This document shows, piece by piece, positions 32,167 to 40,735 of a DNA stretch of 62,466 nucleotides. Source of the stretch: Micromonospora orduensis (GTDB taxonomy: Bacteria; Actinomycetota; Actinomycetes; Mycobacteriales; Micromonosporaceae); assembly GCF_006228125.1 (NCBI RefSeq), contig NZ_VDFY01000231.1:1-62466 (forward strand). Reading direction: 5' to 3'. Position numbers and translations under genes: made by a program. Position 1 is the first letter of the stretch, and the number at the start of each line of letters is the position of its first letter. The notes under the pieces are model-generated. The model saw nothing but the letters and a program-made list of their open reading frames with translations, was not told where the DNA came from and did no database searches.

Positions 32167-35100
32167 ATGATGACCACGGCGAAGCAGTCGGTGGCGGATC
32201 CGTCCGCGTCCGACCACGAGGCGCTCCTCGGTGAGTTGACCGAGGCGCTGCGACGGATCGGCCGCGGCGACCTGAAGGTCCGGCTTCCCCGCCGTGCTGG
32301 CAAGGCCGGTGAGGTGGCTGACGCCTTCAACGAGGTGGTGTCGCTCCAGGAGCGCCAGTACCTGGACCTGCGGCGGATCAGCCGGATCGTCGGCCGGGAC
32401 GGTCGGCTCACCGAGCGTCTGGACGACGAGGGGTTGGACGGGTCCTGGGCGGAGGGGCAGCGGGCGATCAACTCTCTTATCGACGACCTGGGCCGGCCGA
32501 CCACGGAGATCGCCCGGGTCATCGTGGCGGTCGCGGACGGCGACCTGTCGCAGCACATGGCGCTGGAGATCGACGGCCGGCCGCTGCGCGGTGAGTACCT
32601 GCGCATCGGTCGCACGGTCAACACGATGGTCGACCAGTTGTCGTCGTTCTCCAACGAGGTGACCCGGGTCGCCCGTGAGGTGGGCACCGAGGGCAAGCTG
32701 GGCGGTCAGGCCGACGTTCGCGGTGTCGCCGGCACGTGGAAGGACCTCACCGACTCGGTCAACACCATGGCGTCGAACCTCACCTACCAGGTGCGGTCGA
32801 TCTCCCAGGTGTCGACGGCGGTGGCCAAGGGCGACCTGTCCCAGAAGATCACCGTGTCGGCCAAGGGTGAGGTCGCCGAGCTGGCGCACACAATCAACTA
32901 CCTCACCGACACGCTGCGGCTCTTCGCCGAGCAGGTGACCCGGGTGGCCCGCGAGGTGGGCACCGAGGGCAAGCTGGGCGGCCAGGCCGAGGTGCCGAAC
33001 GTGGCCGGCACCTGGAAGGACCTGACCGACAGCGTCAACTCGATGGCGTCGAACCTGACCGCCCAGGTCCGCAACATCGCGCAGGTCTCCACGGCGGTGG
33101 CGCGCGGTGACCTGTCGCAGAAGATCACCGTTGCGGCGCAGGGCGAGATTCTGGAGCTGAAGGACACCGTCAACACGATGGTGGACCAGTTGTCGTCGTT
33201 CGCGGACGAGGTGACCCGGGTCGCGCGTGAGGTGGGCATCGAGGGCAAGCTGGGCGGTCAGGCGCAGGTGCGGGGCGTCTCCGGCACCTGGCGGGACCTC
33301 ACCGAGAACGTCAACCAGCTCGCCGGCAACCTGACGAGCCAGGTCCGCAACATCTCCCAGGTCTCCACGGCGGTGGCGAAGGGCGACCTGTCGCAGAAGA
33401 TCACGGTGGACGCGCAGGGCGAGATCCTGGAGCTGAAGAACACCGTCAACACGATGGTGGACCAGCTGTCGTCGTTCGCCGATGAGGTGACCCGGGTGGC
33501 CCGTGAGGTGGGCACCGAGGGCAACCTGGGCGGTCAGGCGCAGGTCAAGGGCGTCTCCGGCACCTGGCGGGACCTGACGGACAACGTGAACTCGATGGCG
33601 TCGAACCTGACCAGCCAGGTCCGCAACATCGCCTCGGTGACAACGGCGGTGGCGAAGGGCGACCTGTCGCAGAAGATCACGGTGGATGCCCGGGGCGAGA
33701 TCCTGGAGTTGAAGTCGACAGTCAACACGATGGTCGACCAGTTGTCGTCGTTCGCCGATGAGGTGACCCGGGTCGCGCGTGAGGTGGGCACCGAGGGCAA
33801 GCTCGGCGGTCAGGCCCAGGTACGCGGGGTCGCCGGCACCTGGCGCGACCTGACGGACAACGTGAACTCGATGGCGTCCAACCTGACCGCCCAGGTGCGG
33901 AACATCGCCCAGGTCTCCACGGCGGTGGCGAAGGGTGACCTGTCGCAGAAGATCACGGTGGACGCCCGGGGCGAGATCCTGGAGTTGAAGTCGACTGTCA
34001 ACACGATGGTGGACCAGTTGTCGTCGTTCGCGGACGAGGTGACCCGGGTGGCCCGCGAGGTGGGCACCGAGGGCAAGCTCGGGGGGCAGGCCCAGGTCAA
34101 GGGCGTCAGCGGTACGTGGCGGGACCTGACCGACAACGTGAACTCGATGGCGTCGAACCTGACCAGCCAGGTCCGCAACATCGCCTCGGTGACCACGGCC
34201 GTGGCCAAGGGCGACCTGAGCCAGAAGATCACGGTGGACGCGCAGGGCGAGATCCTGGAGTTGAAGTCGACAGTCAACACGATGGTCGACCAGTTGTCGT
34301 CGTTCGCCGACGAGGTGACCCGGGTGGCCCGCGAGGTGGGCATCGAGGGCAAGCTCGGCGGTCAGGCCCAGGTCAAGGGCGTCTCCGGCACCTGGCGGGA
34401 CCTCACCGAGAACGTCAACCAGCTCGCCTCCACGCTTACCACCCAGCTGCGCGCCATCGCCCAGGTGTCCACGTCGGTGACCCGGGGCGACCTGACCCAG
34501 CGGATCGCGGTCAAGGCGCAGGGCGAGGTCGCCGAGCTGAAGGACAACATCAACCAGATGATCGTCACCCTCCGGGAGACGACAAAGAAGAACGCCGAGC
34601 AGGGCTGGCTGGACTCCAACCTGGCCCGCATCGGCGGCCTGTTGCAGGGTCAGCGGGACCTGGGCGAGGTCTGCCGCATGATCATGACGGAGGTGACCCC
34701 GCTTGTCGACGCCCAGCTCGGCGCCTTCTTCCTCGCCGACGACACCGACGGCAGCATGCGGCTGCGGCTGACCTCGTCGTACGGGTACGTGGCGCGGGGG
34801 CACGACGTCACCTTCGGCCCGGGCGAAGGGCTGGTCGGGCAGACCGCCCTGTCCCGCCGGACGATCCGGGTCAGCGCCTCGCCGAACAGCCGGCTCACCC
34901 TGCGCTCCGGCCTGGCCGAGACACCCCCGTCCGACCTGGTGGTGCTCCCCGTGCTGTTCGAGGGGGAGTTGCTCGGGGTGATCGAGTTCGCAAGCGTGGC
35001 CGCCTTCTCCGAGCTGCACCTGTCGTTCCTGGAGCGGCTGGTGCTGACCATCGGCATCGCGGTCAACACCATCCAGGCCAACAGGCGTACGGAGGAGCTG

Positions 35101-36537
35101 CTGGCCCAGTCGCAGCGGCTCGCCCACGAGCTCCAGGAGCAGTCGGCGGAGTTGCAGCGCACCAACGCCGAGCTGGAGGAGAAGGCCACTCTGCTGTCTG
35201 AGCAGAAGGGCAACATCGAGACGAAGAACCGGGAGATCGAGCTGGCCCGGCTCGGCCTGGAGGAGAAGGCGCAGCAGCTCACCCGGGCGTCGGCGTACAA
35301 GTCGGAGTTCCTGGCGAACATGAGCCACGAGCTGCGTACGCCGCTGAACTCGTTGCTGCTGCTGGCCCGTCTGCTGGCGGAGAACTCGGAGCAGAACCTC
35401 AGCCCGAAGCAGATCGAGTTCGCCAGGACCATCCACGGTTCCGGCTCGGACCTGCTGCGCCTCATCGACGACATCCTCGACCTGTCCAAGATCGAGGCGG
35501 GTCGGATGGACGTCGAGCCGACCGAGATCCGCTTCGCGGAGATCCGCGGCTACGTCGAGCAGGCGTTCGCGCCGCAGGCCGAGGAGAAGAACCTCGACTT
35601 CCAGGTACGCGTGAGCAAGGATCTGCCGCCCGCGCTGGTCACCGACGCGCAGCGGTTGCAGCAGATCCTGCGCAACCTGCTGTCCAACGCCGTGAAGTTC
35701 ACCGACAACGGCGCGGTGACGCTGCGGATCGCCCCGGCGGCGGAGAACGCGGTCTTCGACGTGCCGGCGCTGACGAACGCCCAGCAGGTGATCGCGTTCA
35801 CGGTGATCGACACCGGGATCGGGATCTCCGACGACAAGCTGTCGATCATCTTCGAGGCGTTCCAGCAGGCGGACGGCACCACCAGCCGCCGTTACGGTGG
35901 CACCGGCCTCGGTCTGTCGATCAGCCGCGACCTGGCCCGGCTGATCGGCGGCACCATCACGGTGTCGTCGGCGCCCGGTCAGGGTTCGACGTTCACGCTG
36001 TTCGTACCCCAGGTGCTGGCCCCGGACGCGGTGGTCGCGCCGTCGCCGCCGTCGCCGCAGCGCGCCGGTCTGCCGTCGTCGTTGCTGATGCCGCCGCTGG
36101 ATCTGTTGCCGGATCGGCCGGAGGCGCCGGCCACCCGGCAGTTGGACGGCGCCACGGTGCTGATCGTGGACGACGACGTGCGGAATGTCTTCGCCCTGAC
36201 CAGCGCATTGGAGCTGCACGGGATGACCGTGCTGTACTCGGACAACGGGGCGGACGGCGTCCGCCTGCTTGCCGAGCATCCGGAGGTGGACATCGTGCTG
36301 ATGGACGCCATGATGCCGGACCAGGACGGGTACGAGACCACCCGCCAGATCCGCCGCAACCACCGGTTCGCGGATCTACCGGTCGTCTTCCTGACCGCGA
36401 AGGCGATGCCTGGTGACCGCGAGTCGGCGCTCGCGGCCGGTGGCAGCGACTACATCACCAAGCCGGTCGACCTGGACGACCTGATCGAGTTGATGTCGTC
36501 CTGGATCAGCGGCAGCCGGACTGAGGAGACCTCGTGA
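32167..36537 (+). CDS. Soluble HAMP-array hybrid histidine kinase (NIK1-like layout)
   Basis: A 1456-residue kinase without membrane segments. An array of HAMP units (about residues 30-810) comprises one or two divergent units then seven highly similar 92-residue units. A GAF domain (about 825-970), a coiled coil, HisKA with His1054 (NMSHELRTPLNS), HATPase (NAVKFTDNG, DTGIGISDD, GGTGLGLSISRDL) and a C-terminal receiver with Asp1380 (VLMDAMMPDQDG; Lys in YITKPVD) follow. Fungal group III osmosensing kinases also use 92-residue HAMP repeats, so stress sensing is plausible. ATG 32170 has better RBS spacing than 32167. The stop overlaps the response regulator start (GTGA). Confidence 0.94.
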   Translation: MMTTAKQSVADPSASDHEALLGELTEALRRIGRGDLKVRLPRRAGKAGEVADAFNEVVSLQERQYLDLRRISRIVGRDGRLTERLDDEGLDGSWAEGQRAINSLIDDLGRPTTEIARVIVAVADGDLSQHMALEIDGRPLRGEYLRIGRTVNTMVDQLSSFSNEVTRVAREVGTEGKLGGQADVRGVAGTWKDLTDSVNTMASNLTYQVRSISQVSTAVAKGDLSQKITVSAKGEVAELAHTINYLTDTLRLFAEQVTRVAREVGTEGKLGGQAEVPNVAGTWKDLTDSVNSMASNLTAQVRNIAQVSTAVARGDLSQKITVAAQGEILELKDTVNTMVDQLSSFADEVTRVAREVGIEGKLGGQAQVRGVSGTWRDLTENVNQLAGNLTSQVRNISQVSTAVAKGDLSQKITVDAQGEILELKNTVNTMVDQLSSFADEVTRVAREVGTEGNLGGQAQVKGVSGTWRDLTDNVNSMASNLTSQVRNIASVTTAVAKGDLSQKITVDARGEILELKSTVNTMVDQLSSFADEVTRVAREVGTEGKLGGQAQVRGVAGTWRDLTDNVNSMASNLTAQVRNIAQVSTAVAKGDLSQKITVDARGEILELKSTVNTMVDQLSSFADEVTRVAREVGTEGKLGGQAQVKGVSGTWRDLTDNVNSMASNLTSQVRNIASVTTAVAKGDLSQKITVDAQGEILELKSTVNTMVDQLSSFADEVTRVAREVGIEGKLGGQAQVKGVSGTWRDLTENVNQLASTLTTQLRAIAQVSTSVTRGDLTQRIAVKAQGEVAELKDNINQMIVTLRETTKKNAEQGWLDSNLARIGGLLQGQRDLGEVCRMIMTEVTPLVDAQLGAFFLADDTDGSMRLRLTSSYGYVARGHDVTFGPGEGLVGQTALSRRTIRVSASPNSRLTLRSGLAETPPSDLVVLPVLFEGELLGVIEFASVAAFSELHLSFLERLVLTIGIAVNTIQANRRTEELLAQSQRLAHELQEQSAELQRTNAELEEKATLLSEQKGNIETKNREIELARLGLEEKAQQLTRASAYKSEFLANMSHELRTPLNSLLLLARLLAENSEQNLSPKQIEFARTIHGSGSDLLRLIDDILDLSKIEAGRMDVEPTEIRFAEIRGYVEQAFAPQAEEKNLDFQVRVSKDLPPALVTDAQRLQQILRNLLSNAVKFTDNGAVTLRIAPAAENAVFDVPALTNAQQVIAFTVIDTGIGISDDKLSIIFEAFQQADGTTSRRYGGTGLGLSISRDLARLIGGTITVSSAPGQGSTFTLFVPQVLAPDAVVAPSPPSPQRAGLPSSLLMPPLDLLPDRPEAPATRQLDGATVLIVDDDVRNVFALTSALELHGMTVLYSDNGADGVRLLAEHPEVDIVLMDAMMPDQDGYETTRQIRRNHRFADLPVVFLTAKAMPGDRESALAAGGSDYITKPVDLDDLIELMSSWISGSRTEETS
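32659..34590 (+). repeat. Seven tandem 276-bp repeats inside the HAMP-array kinase gene
   Basis: Units begin at 32659, 32935, 33211, 33487, 33763, 34039 and 34315, each starting GTGACCCGGGT and exactly 276 bp apart. Each encodes one 92-residue HAMP pair unit (VTRVAREVGTEGKLGGQAQV at its start). Units three to six are very similar at the DNA level, including synonymous positions, which suggests recent duplication or gene conversion. Copy number may vary between strains. Confidence 0.95.
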
Positions 36538-37088
36538 CCCAGATGGCCAAGGCACTGCTGGTGGACGACCGGCGGGAGAACCTGATGGCTCTGGAGGCGA
36601 TCCTCCAGGGCCTGCCGGTCCAGTCGGTGGCGGTGGAGAGCGGCGAGGCGGCTCTCAAGCAGTTGCTGGTGGACGACTTCGCGGTGATCCTGCTGGACGC
36701 GCAGATGCCGGACATGGACGGCTTCGAGACGGCCAGCCACATCAAGCGTCGGGAGCGGACCCGGCACGTGCCGATCATCTTCCTCACCGCCGCCGACCGG
36801 GACGCGCAGCTCGCGCTCCGGGGCTACCAGGTGGGCGCGGTGGACTACCTGACCAAGCCGTTCGACCCGTGGGTGCTGCGGGCCAAGGTGTCGGTCTTCG
36901 TCGAGTTGTGGGTGAAGACCCGGCAGTTGGCCGCGCAGTCGGACCTGGTCCGGGAGCGCGACACGCAGTGGCGGCGGCTCACCGACGCGGTCGACGAGGC
37001 GACGACGCTGCTCCGCTCGGACGACGTGGAGGTCCGCGACCGGGCCGTACGCCTGTTGGAGCAGGCCCGCTGGGGCAACACCGACTGA
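36534..37088 (+). CDS. Single-domain response regulator of the HAMP-array kinase
   Basis: A 184-residue protein: REC domain (about 5-125) with LLVDDRRENL, phosphoacceptor Asp55 (VILLDAQMPDMDG), Thr in FLTAAD and Lys in DYLTKPFDP, all intact. The C-terminal 60 residues are helical and charged (TRQLAAQSDLVRERDTQWRR) with no DNA-binding domain, so output is probably by protein contact. GTG start overlaps the kinase stop by 4 bp, making it the likely phosphotransfer partner of the kinase or its own receiver. Confidence 0.93.
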   Translation: MTQMAKALLVDDRRENLMALEAILQGLPVQSVAVESGEAALKQLLVDDFAVILLDAQMPDMDGFETASHIKRRERTRHVPIIFLTAADRDAQLALRGYQVGAVDYLTKPFDPWVLRAKVSVFVELWVKTRQLAAQSDLVRERDTQWRRLTDAVDEATTLLRSDDVEVRDRAVRLLEQARWGNTD

Positions 37089-37098
37089 CCGGAGCCGG

Positions 37099-37596
37099 TC
37101 AGGCCTCGCCGGGCCGGACGTGGCCGGTGGCGGCCCGACGGACCCGCCAGCGTTCACCGAGCGAGTCGATCTCTTCCTGGACGAAGACGAAGAAGTCGCG
37201 CATCTCGGCCACTCGTTCGCCGGCTGGCGTGTCGGGGCCGTTGAGGGCCGCCACTCCGCCCTCGGCGACGTCGATGAAGGTCTTGTAGAGCCCGGTCTTG
37301 GTGATGGTGGCCTCGTACCAGGGGTTGTCGGGCATCCGGTAGCGGTCCCGGCGGGAGCGGGGGACCGGCTCGCGGATCAGCATGCCGAACTGGGTGAGGT
37401 AGCGGACGGCACCGCTGACCGCCGCCGCGCTCACCCCGAGCCGCTCGCCGATCTCGGCGGCGGTCAGCGGATCGTCGGCGCTCATCACTGTGAACAGCAC
37501 CCGGGCGGCCATCCGTGGGAAGCCGACCTCGGCGAAGGTCAACGCCATCCGCTCGACGAAGAGGTGCACCGGGTCGTGACTGTCGCCGGCTGCCAT
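37099..37596 (-). CDS. MarR/GbsR-family transcriptional regulator
   Basis: A 165-residue regulator: winged helix at about residues 20-90 (RMAARVLFTVMSADDPLTAA, EIGERLGVSAAAVSGAVRYL) and a C-terminal helical part (TPAGERVAEMRDFFVFVQEE). This is the GbsR-like MarR subgroup common beside ABC exporters in actinomycetes. ATG 37596 follows AAGGGGA. It is divergent from the ABC exporter operon; the intergenic palindrome at 37652-37667 is its likely binding site. Downstream it converges on the response regulator, 10 bp apart. Confidence 0.92.
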   Translation of the reverse strand: MAAGDSHDPVHLFVERMALTFAEVGFPRMAARVLFTVMSADDPLTAAEIGERLGVSAAAVSGAVRYLTQFGMLIREPVPRSRRDRYRMPDNPWYEATITKTGLYKTFIDVAEGGVAALNGPDTPAGERVAEMRDFFVFVQEEIDSLGERWRVRRAATGHVRPGEA

Positions 37597-37651
37597 GGTG
37601 GTCCCCTTCCGCGTGTGGTGTGGCCCTCGATGGTGCCGAGGTCTCACAGTC

Positions 37652-37680
37652 TTCACAACTTTGTGAAACGAGTGTAGCTT
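37652..37680 (+). promoter_or_regulatory. Promoter of the ABC exporter with palindromic operator over the -35
   Basis: The palindrome TTCACAA-CT-TTGTGAA (37652-37667) includes TTCACA as -35. A -10 TAGCTT (37675-37680) lies 17 bp downstream of that hexamer, and the ATG follows after 7 nt (37688), so the mRNA is probably leaderless. Repressor binding would exclude RNA polymerase. Confidence 0.72.
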
Positions 37681-37687
37681 CCGATAC

Positions 37688-38584
37688 ATGGAAACTCCCA
37701 TTTCGGTGTCCGGCCTGGTCAAGACCTTCGGCCGGACCCGGGCGCTCGACGGTCTGAACCTGACCGTCCGCGCCGGCGAGGTGCACGGCTTCCTCGGCCC
37801 CAACGGCGCCGGCAAGTCGACAGCCATCCGGGCGCTGCTCGGCCTGCTGCGAACCGACGCCGGGACCCTCCGCCTCCTCGGTGGCGACCCGTGGCGCGAC
37901 GCGGTGGCCCTGCACCGCCGGCTGGCGTACGTGCCGGGCGACGTCACGCTCTGGCCCAACCTCTCCGGCGGCGAGGTCATCGACCTGCTCGGCCGGATGC
38001 GCGGCGGTCTCGACCCGGCCCGCCGGGCCGAGCTGCTCGACACCTTCGAACTGGACCCCCGCAAGAAGGGCCGGGCCTACTCCAAGGGCAACCGGCAGAA
38101 GGTCGGCCTGGTGGCGGCCCTCGCCTCCGACGCCGAACTGCTCATCCTGGACGAGCCCACCTCCGGCCTGGACCCCCTCATGGAGGAGGTCTTCCAGCAC
38201 TGGGTCCGCCGGGCGAAGGTCGACGGCCGCACGGTGCTGCTCTCCAGCCACATCCTGGCCGAGGTGGAGGCGCTCTGCGACCGGGTGACGATCATCCGCA
38301 ATGGGCGGGACGTGGAGACCGGCACCCTGACCGAGCTGCGCCACCTGCGACGCACCTCGATCGAGGCCGAGCTGACCGGCCCGGTGGACGGGCTGGGCCA
38401 CCTCACCGGCGTACACGACCTGCGGGTGGACGGGCACCGGGTGCGGTTCGACGTGGAGAACGCCGCGCTGGACGCCGCGCTGCGCCGGCTCACCGACATC
38501 GGCGTACGGAGCCTGGTCAGCCAGCCACCGACGTTGGAGGAGCTGTTCCTGCGGCACTACCAGGCCGAGCAGGTGCGGTCGTGA
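37688..38584 (+). CDS. ABC exporter ATPase
   Basis: A 298-residue ATPase of the drug/antibiotic exporter (DrrA-like) class. Walker A GPNGAGKST, Q-loop VPGDVTLWPNLSG, signature YSKGNRQKVGLVAAL (a YSKGNRQK variant typical of this subgroup), Walker B LLILDEPTSGLDP and switch His in LLSSHIL. The C-terminal 80 residues are the usual accessory domain. It starts leaderless at ATG 37688, and its stop overlaps the permease start (GTGA). Likely induced when the divergent MarR/GbsR regulator releases its operator. Confidence 0.94.
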   Translation: METPISVSGLVKTFGRTRALDGLNLTVRAGEVHGFLGPNGAGKSTAIRALLGLLRTDAGTLRLLGGDPWRDAVALHRRLAYVPGDVTLWPNLSGGEVIDLLGRMRGGLDPARRAELLDTFELDPRKKGRAYSKGNRQKVGLVAALASDAELLILDEPTSGLDPLMEEVFQHWVRRAKVDGRTVLLSSHILAEVEALCDRVTIIRNGRDVETGTLTELRHLRRTSIEAELTGPVDGLGHLTGVHDLRVDGHRVRFDVENAALDAALRRLTDIGVRSLVSQPPTLEELFLRHYQAEQVRS

Positions 38585-40194
38585 CCGCGCTGACCGGCAC
38601 CCGGCAGCTGGTGCGACTGATCCTGCGCCGGGACCGGGTACTGCTGCCCATCTGGATCCTGCTGCTGGCGGTGCTGCCCGCCAGCTACGCAGGCACGTAC
38701 GCCGAGCTGTACCCGACCGCCGCCGAGCGGGCCGCGTACCTGGCCGGCACGGCGAGCAACCCGTCGATCGTCGCCCTGCTCGGCCCGGTGTACGGCGACA
38801 GCGTCGGCGCGCTCACCGTCCAGCGGGCCGGTCTGCTCGCCCTGATCGTCGCCCTGGTCAGCGTGCTCACCGTGGTGCGGCACACCCGTACCGAGGAGGA
38901 GGCGGGCCGCCGGGAGCTGCTCGGCGCGACGGTGCTGGGCCGGTACGCCGGGCTGACCGCCGCGCTGCTTGTCACGTACGCCGCGAATGTGCTGCTGGGT
39001 CTGCTCACCGCCGCCGGCCTGGCCGCGGCGGGCCTGCCCGGCGCCGGTTCGCTGCTCTTCGGCGCCGGGGTGGCGCTCACCGGGATCGCCTTCGCCAGCG
39101 TCGGCGGCCTGGCCGCGCAGCTCACCGAGAGCGCCGGGGGCGCGCGCGGGATCGGCCTGGGGGTGCTCGGGTTGGCGTTCGTGCTGCGGCTGGCCGGCGA
39201 CGCCGGCGGTTCGGGCGGCACCGGCGGGAGCGCGGAGTGGCTGAGCTGGCTCTCACCGCTGGGTTGGGCGGCTCGGGGGCGGGCCTTCGCCGACGAGCGG
39301 TGGTGGGTGCTGCTGCTGCCGCTGCTGTTCAGCGCGGCTGTGGCGCTCGTCGCGTACCCCGTCTCGGTGCGTCGTGACCTCGGCGCCGGAGTGTTCCCGC
39401 CCCGGCTCGGCCCGGCGAGCGCGGGTCGAGGGCTGGCCGGCCCGTTCGGCCTGGCCTGGCGACTGCACCGGGGTCAGTTGCTCGGCTGGACCGTCGGCTT
39501 CGGGCTGCTCGGCCTCGTGCTGGGCGGCGCGGCTGACGCGGCGGGCGACGCTGTGCAGGGCAACCGGCAGATCGCTGAGATCCTGGCCCGCCTCGGCGGC
39601 ACGTCGGCGCTCGCCGAGGCGTACCTCGGTGGGACGTTGAGCCTGACCGCGCTGGCCGCCGCCGGGTACGGCATCCAGGCCGCGCTGCGGGCGCGGGCCG
39701 AGGAGACCGTCGGGCGGGCCGAGCCGCTGCTCGCCACCGCTGTGAGCCGGACCCGCTGGCTGGGGTCGCATCTGCTCTTCGCCCTGCTCGGCCCGGCGGT
39801 GGTGCTGGCCGTGGCGGGGCTCGCCACCGGGCTGGCGTACGGCCTCAGTGTGGGTGACGTCGGCCGTGAGTTGCCCCGGATGCTCGGTGCCGGGCTGGCC
39901 CAGGTGCCGGCGGTCTGGGTGCTGTCCGGGTTGGCGGCGTTGCTGGTGGGCTGGCTGCCCCGGTTCTCCGGGGCCGCCTGGGCGGTGCTCGCGGGTTGCC
40001 TGCTGCTCGGTCAGCTGGGCGCGGTGCTGAAACTGGACCAGTGGGCGCTGGACGTCTCCCCGTTCACGCACACCCCGCAGGTCCTGGGCGGCACCTGGAC
40101 GGCAACCCCGCTGGCAGCGCTGACGGTGATCGCGGCAGCCCTCTTGACCCTGGCCCTGAAAACCTTCCAGACCCGAGACATCCCCACCCTGTAA
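38581..40194 (+). CDS. ABC exporter permease (polyketide-antibiotic exporter type)
   Basis: A 537-residue permease with about twelve hydrophobic helices in two halves, of the family annotated as exporters of polyketide antibiotics. Conserved features include the first helix (DRVLLPIWILLLAVLPASYA), YAELYPTAAERAAYLAG and VVRHTRTEEEAGRRELLGAT, which is family-characteristic, with a matching AEETVGRAEPLLATAVSRTR in the second half. Partner of the preceding ATPase. Substrate unknown; multidrug or self-made metabolite export is the usual expectation. A terminator-like hairpin follows. Confidence 0.92.
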   Translation: MTALTGTRQLVRLILRRDRVLLPIWILLLAVLPASYAGTYAELYPTAAERAAYLAGTASNPSIVALLGPVYGDSVGALTVQRAGLLALIVALVSVLTVVRHTRTEEEAGRRELLGATVLGRYAGLTAALLVTYAANVLLGLLTAAGLAAAGLPGAGSLLFGAGVALTGIAFASVGGLAAQLTESAGGARGIGLGVLGLAFVLRLAGDAGGSGGTGGSAEWLSWLSPLGWAARGRAFADERWWVLLLPLLFSAAVALVAYPVSVRRDLGAGVFPPRLGPASAGRGLAGPFGLAWRLHRGQLLGWTVGFGLLGLVLGGAADAAGDAVQGNRQIAEILARLGGTSALAEAYLGGTLSLTALAAAGYGIQAALRARAEETVGRAEPLLATAVSRTRWLGSHLLFALLGPAVVLAVAGLATGLAYGLSVGDVGRELPRMLGAGLAQVPAVWVLSGLAALLVGWLPRFSGAAWAVLAGCLLLGQLGAVLKLDQWALDVSPFTHTPQVLGGTWTATPLAALTVIAAALLTLALKTFQTRDIPTL

Positions 40195-40195
40195 C

Positions 40196-40235
40196 GGCCC
40201 CGCCCTCAGCCGGGACACAGGCCGGGGGCGGGGTC
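40196..40235. terminator. Bidirectional terminator hairpin between convergent genes
   Basis: GGCCCCGCCCTCAGCC (40196-40211) can pair with GGCCGGGGGCGGGGTC (40220-40235) around an 8-nt loop, with 13 of 16 positions paired. It lies 2 bp after the permease stop and touches the STAS gene stop. There is no T-tract, as usual in high-GC actinomycetes. Confidence 0.6.
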
Positions 40236-40569
40236 AGCCGGTGGGTTGGTCGTTGCGGATCATCAGGGCGCTGCGCAGGCCGGTGATGTCCAGGACGCGG
40301 ATCAGGAAGTCGCCCACGTGGGTGAGCATCAGCAGGCTCTGCGCGTGGCTGGCCTTGCGGCTGAGGACGACGAGTGTGCCCAGACCCTGCGAGTCGCAGA
40401 ACGTGACGCCACCGAGGTCGAGCACGATGCGCGGCGGTGGGTCGGCCAGCACCTCGTTGACGACTGTGGAGAGCTGGGCGGCCGTGAGCATGTCGATCTC
40501 ACCGGCCAGGCGCAGCACTGCTTCGTCGCCCGTCCGGTGTAGCGTGATGGACAGTTCGGCACGATCCAC
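40234..40569 (-). CDS. STAS-domain anti-sigma factor antagonist
   Basis: A 111-residue STAS protein. The phosphorylation motif is VTFCDSQGLGTLVVLSRKAS, with the Ser expected to be phosphorylated by an anti-sigma kinase. LRLAGEIDMLTAAQL at about residue 20 is family-typical. It is the second stand-alone antagonist in the window and could be a target of the PP2C proteins at 18949 or 29849. It is divergent from hemL, with 166 bp between. Confidence 0.92.
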   Translation of the reverse strand: MDRAELSITLHRTGDEAVLRLAGEIDMLTAAQLSTVVNEVLADPPPRIVLDLGGVTFCDSQGLGTLVVLSRKASHAQSLLMLTHVGDFLIRVLDITGLRSALMIRNDQPTG

Positions 40570-40735
40570 CCGGTCAGCCTAGCGCGATCCACGCGACCCG
40601 GCCTGTCGAGGCCGCTAGCCGCGCCCGACCCTCGTGTGGACGGGCTCCGACGAGCGCCGATGGTGGGTGAGCCCGGTAACCCCGGCCCGGGGTGGCTGCT
40701 GGTTGGCCGTTCGGCGCTGACACAATGGCGGCATC

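Noticed and set aside
31945..36363. A 1472-codon open frame on the minus strand opposite the HAMP-array kinase
   Set aside because: It mirrors the codon bias of the real gene, is Arg/His/Gln-rich with repeats that copy the HAMP units, and has no recognisable domain. GC-rich genes often leave antisense frames open.
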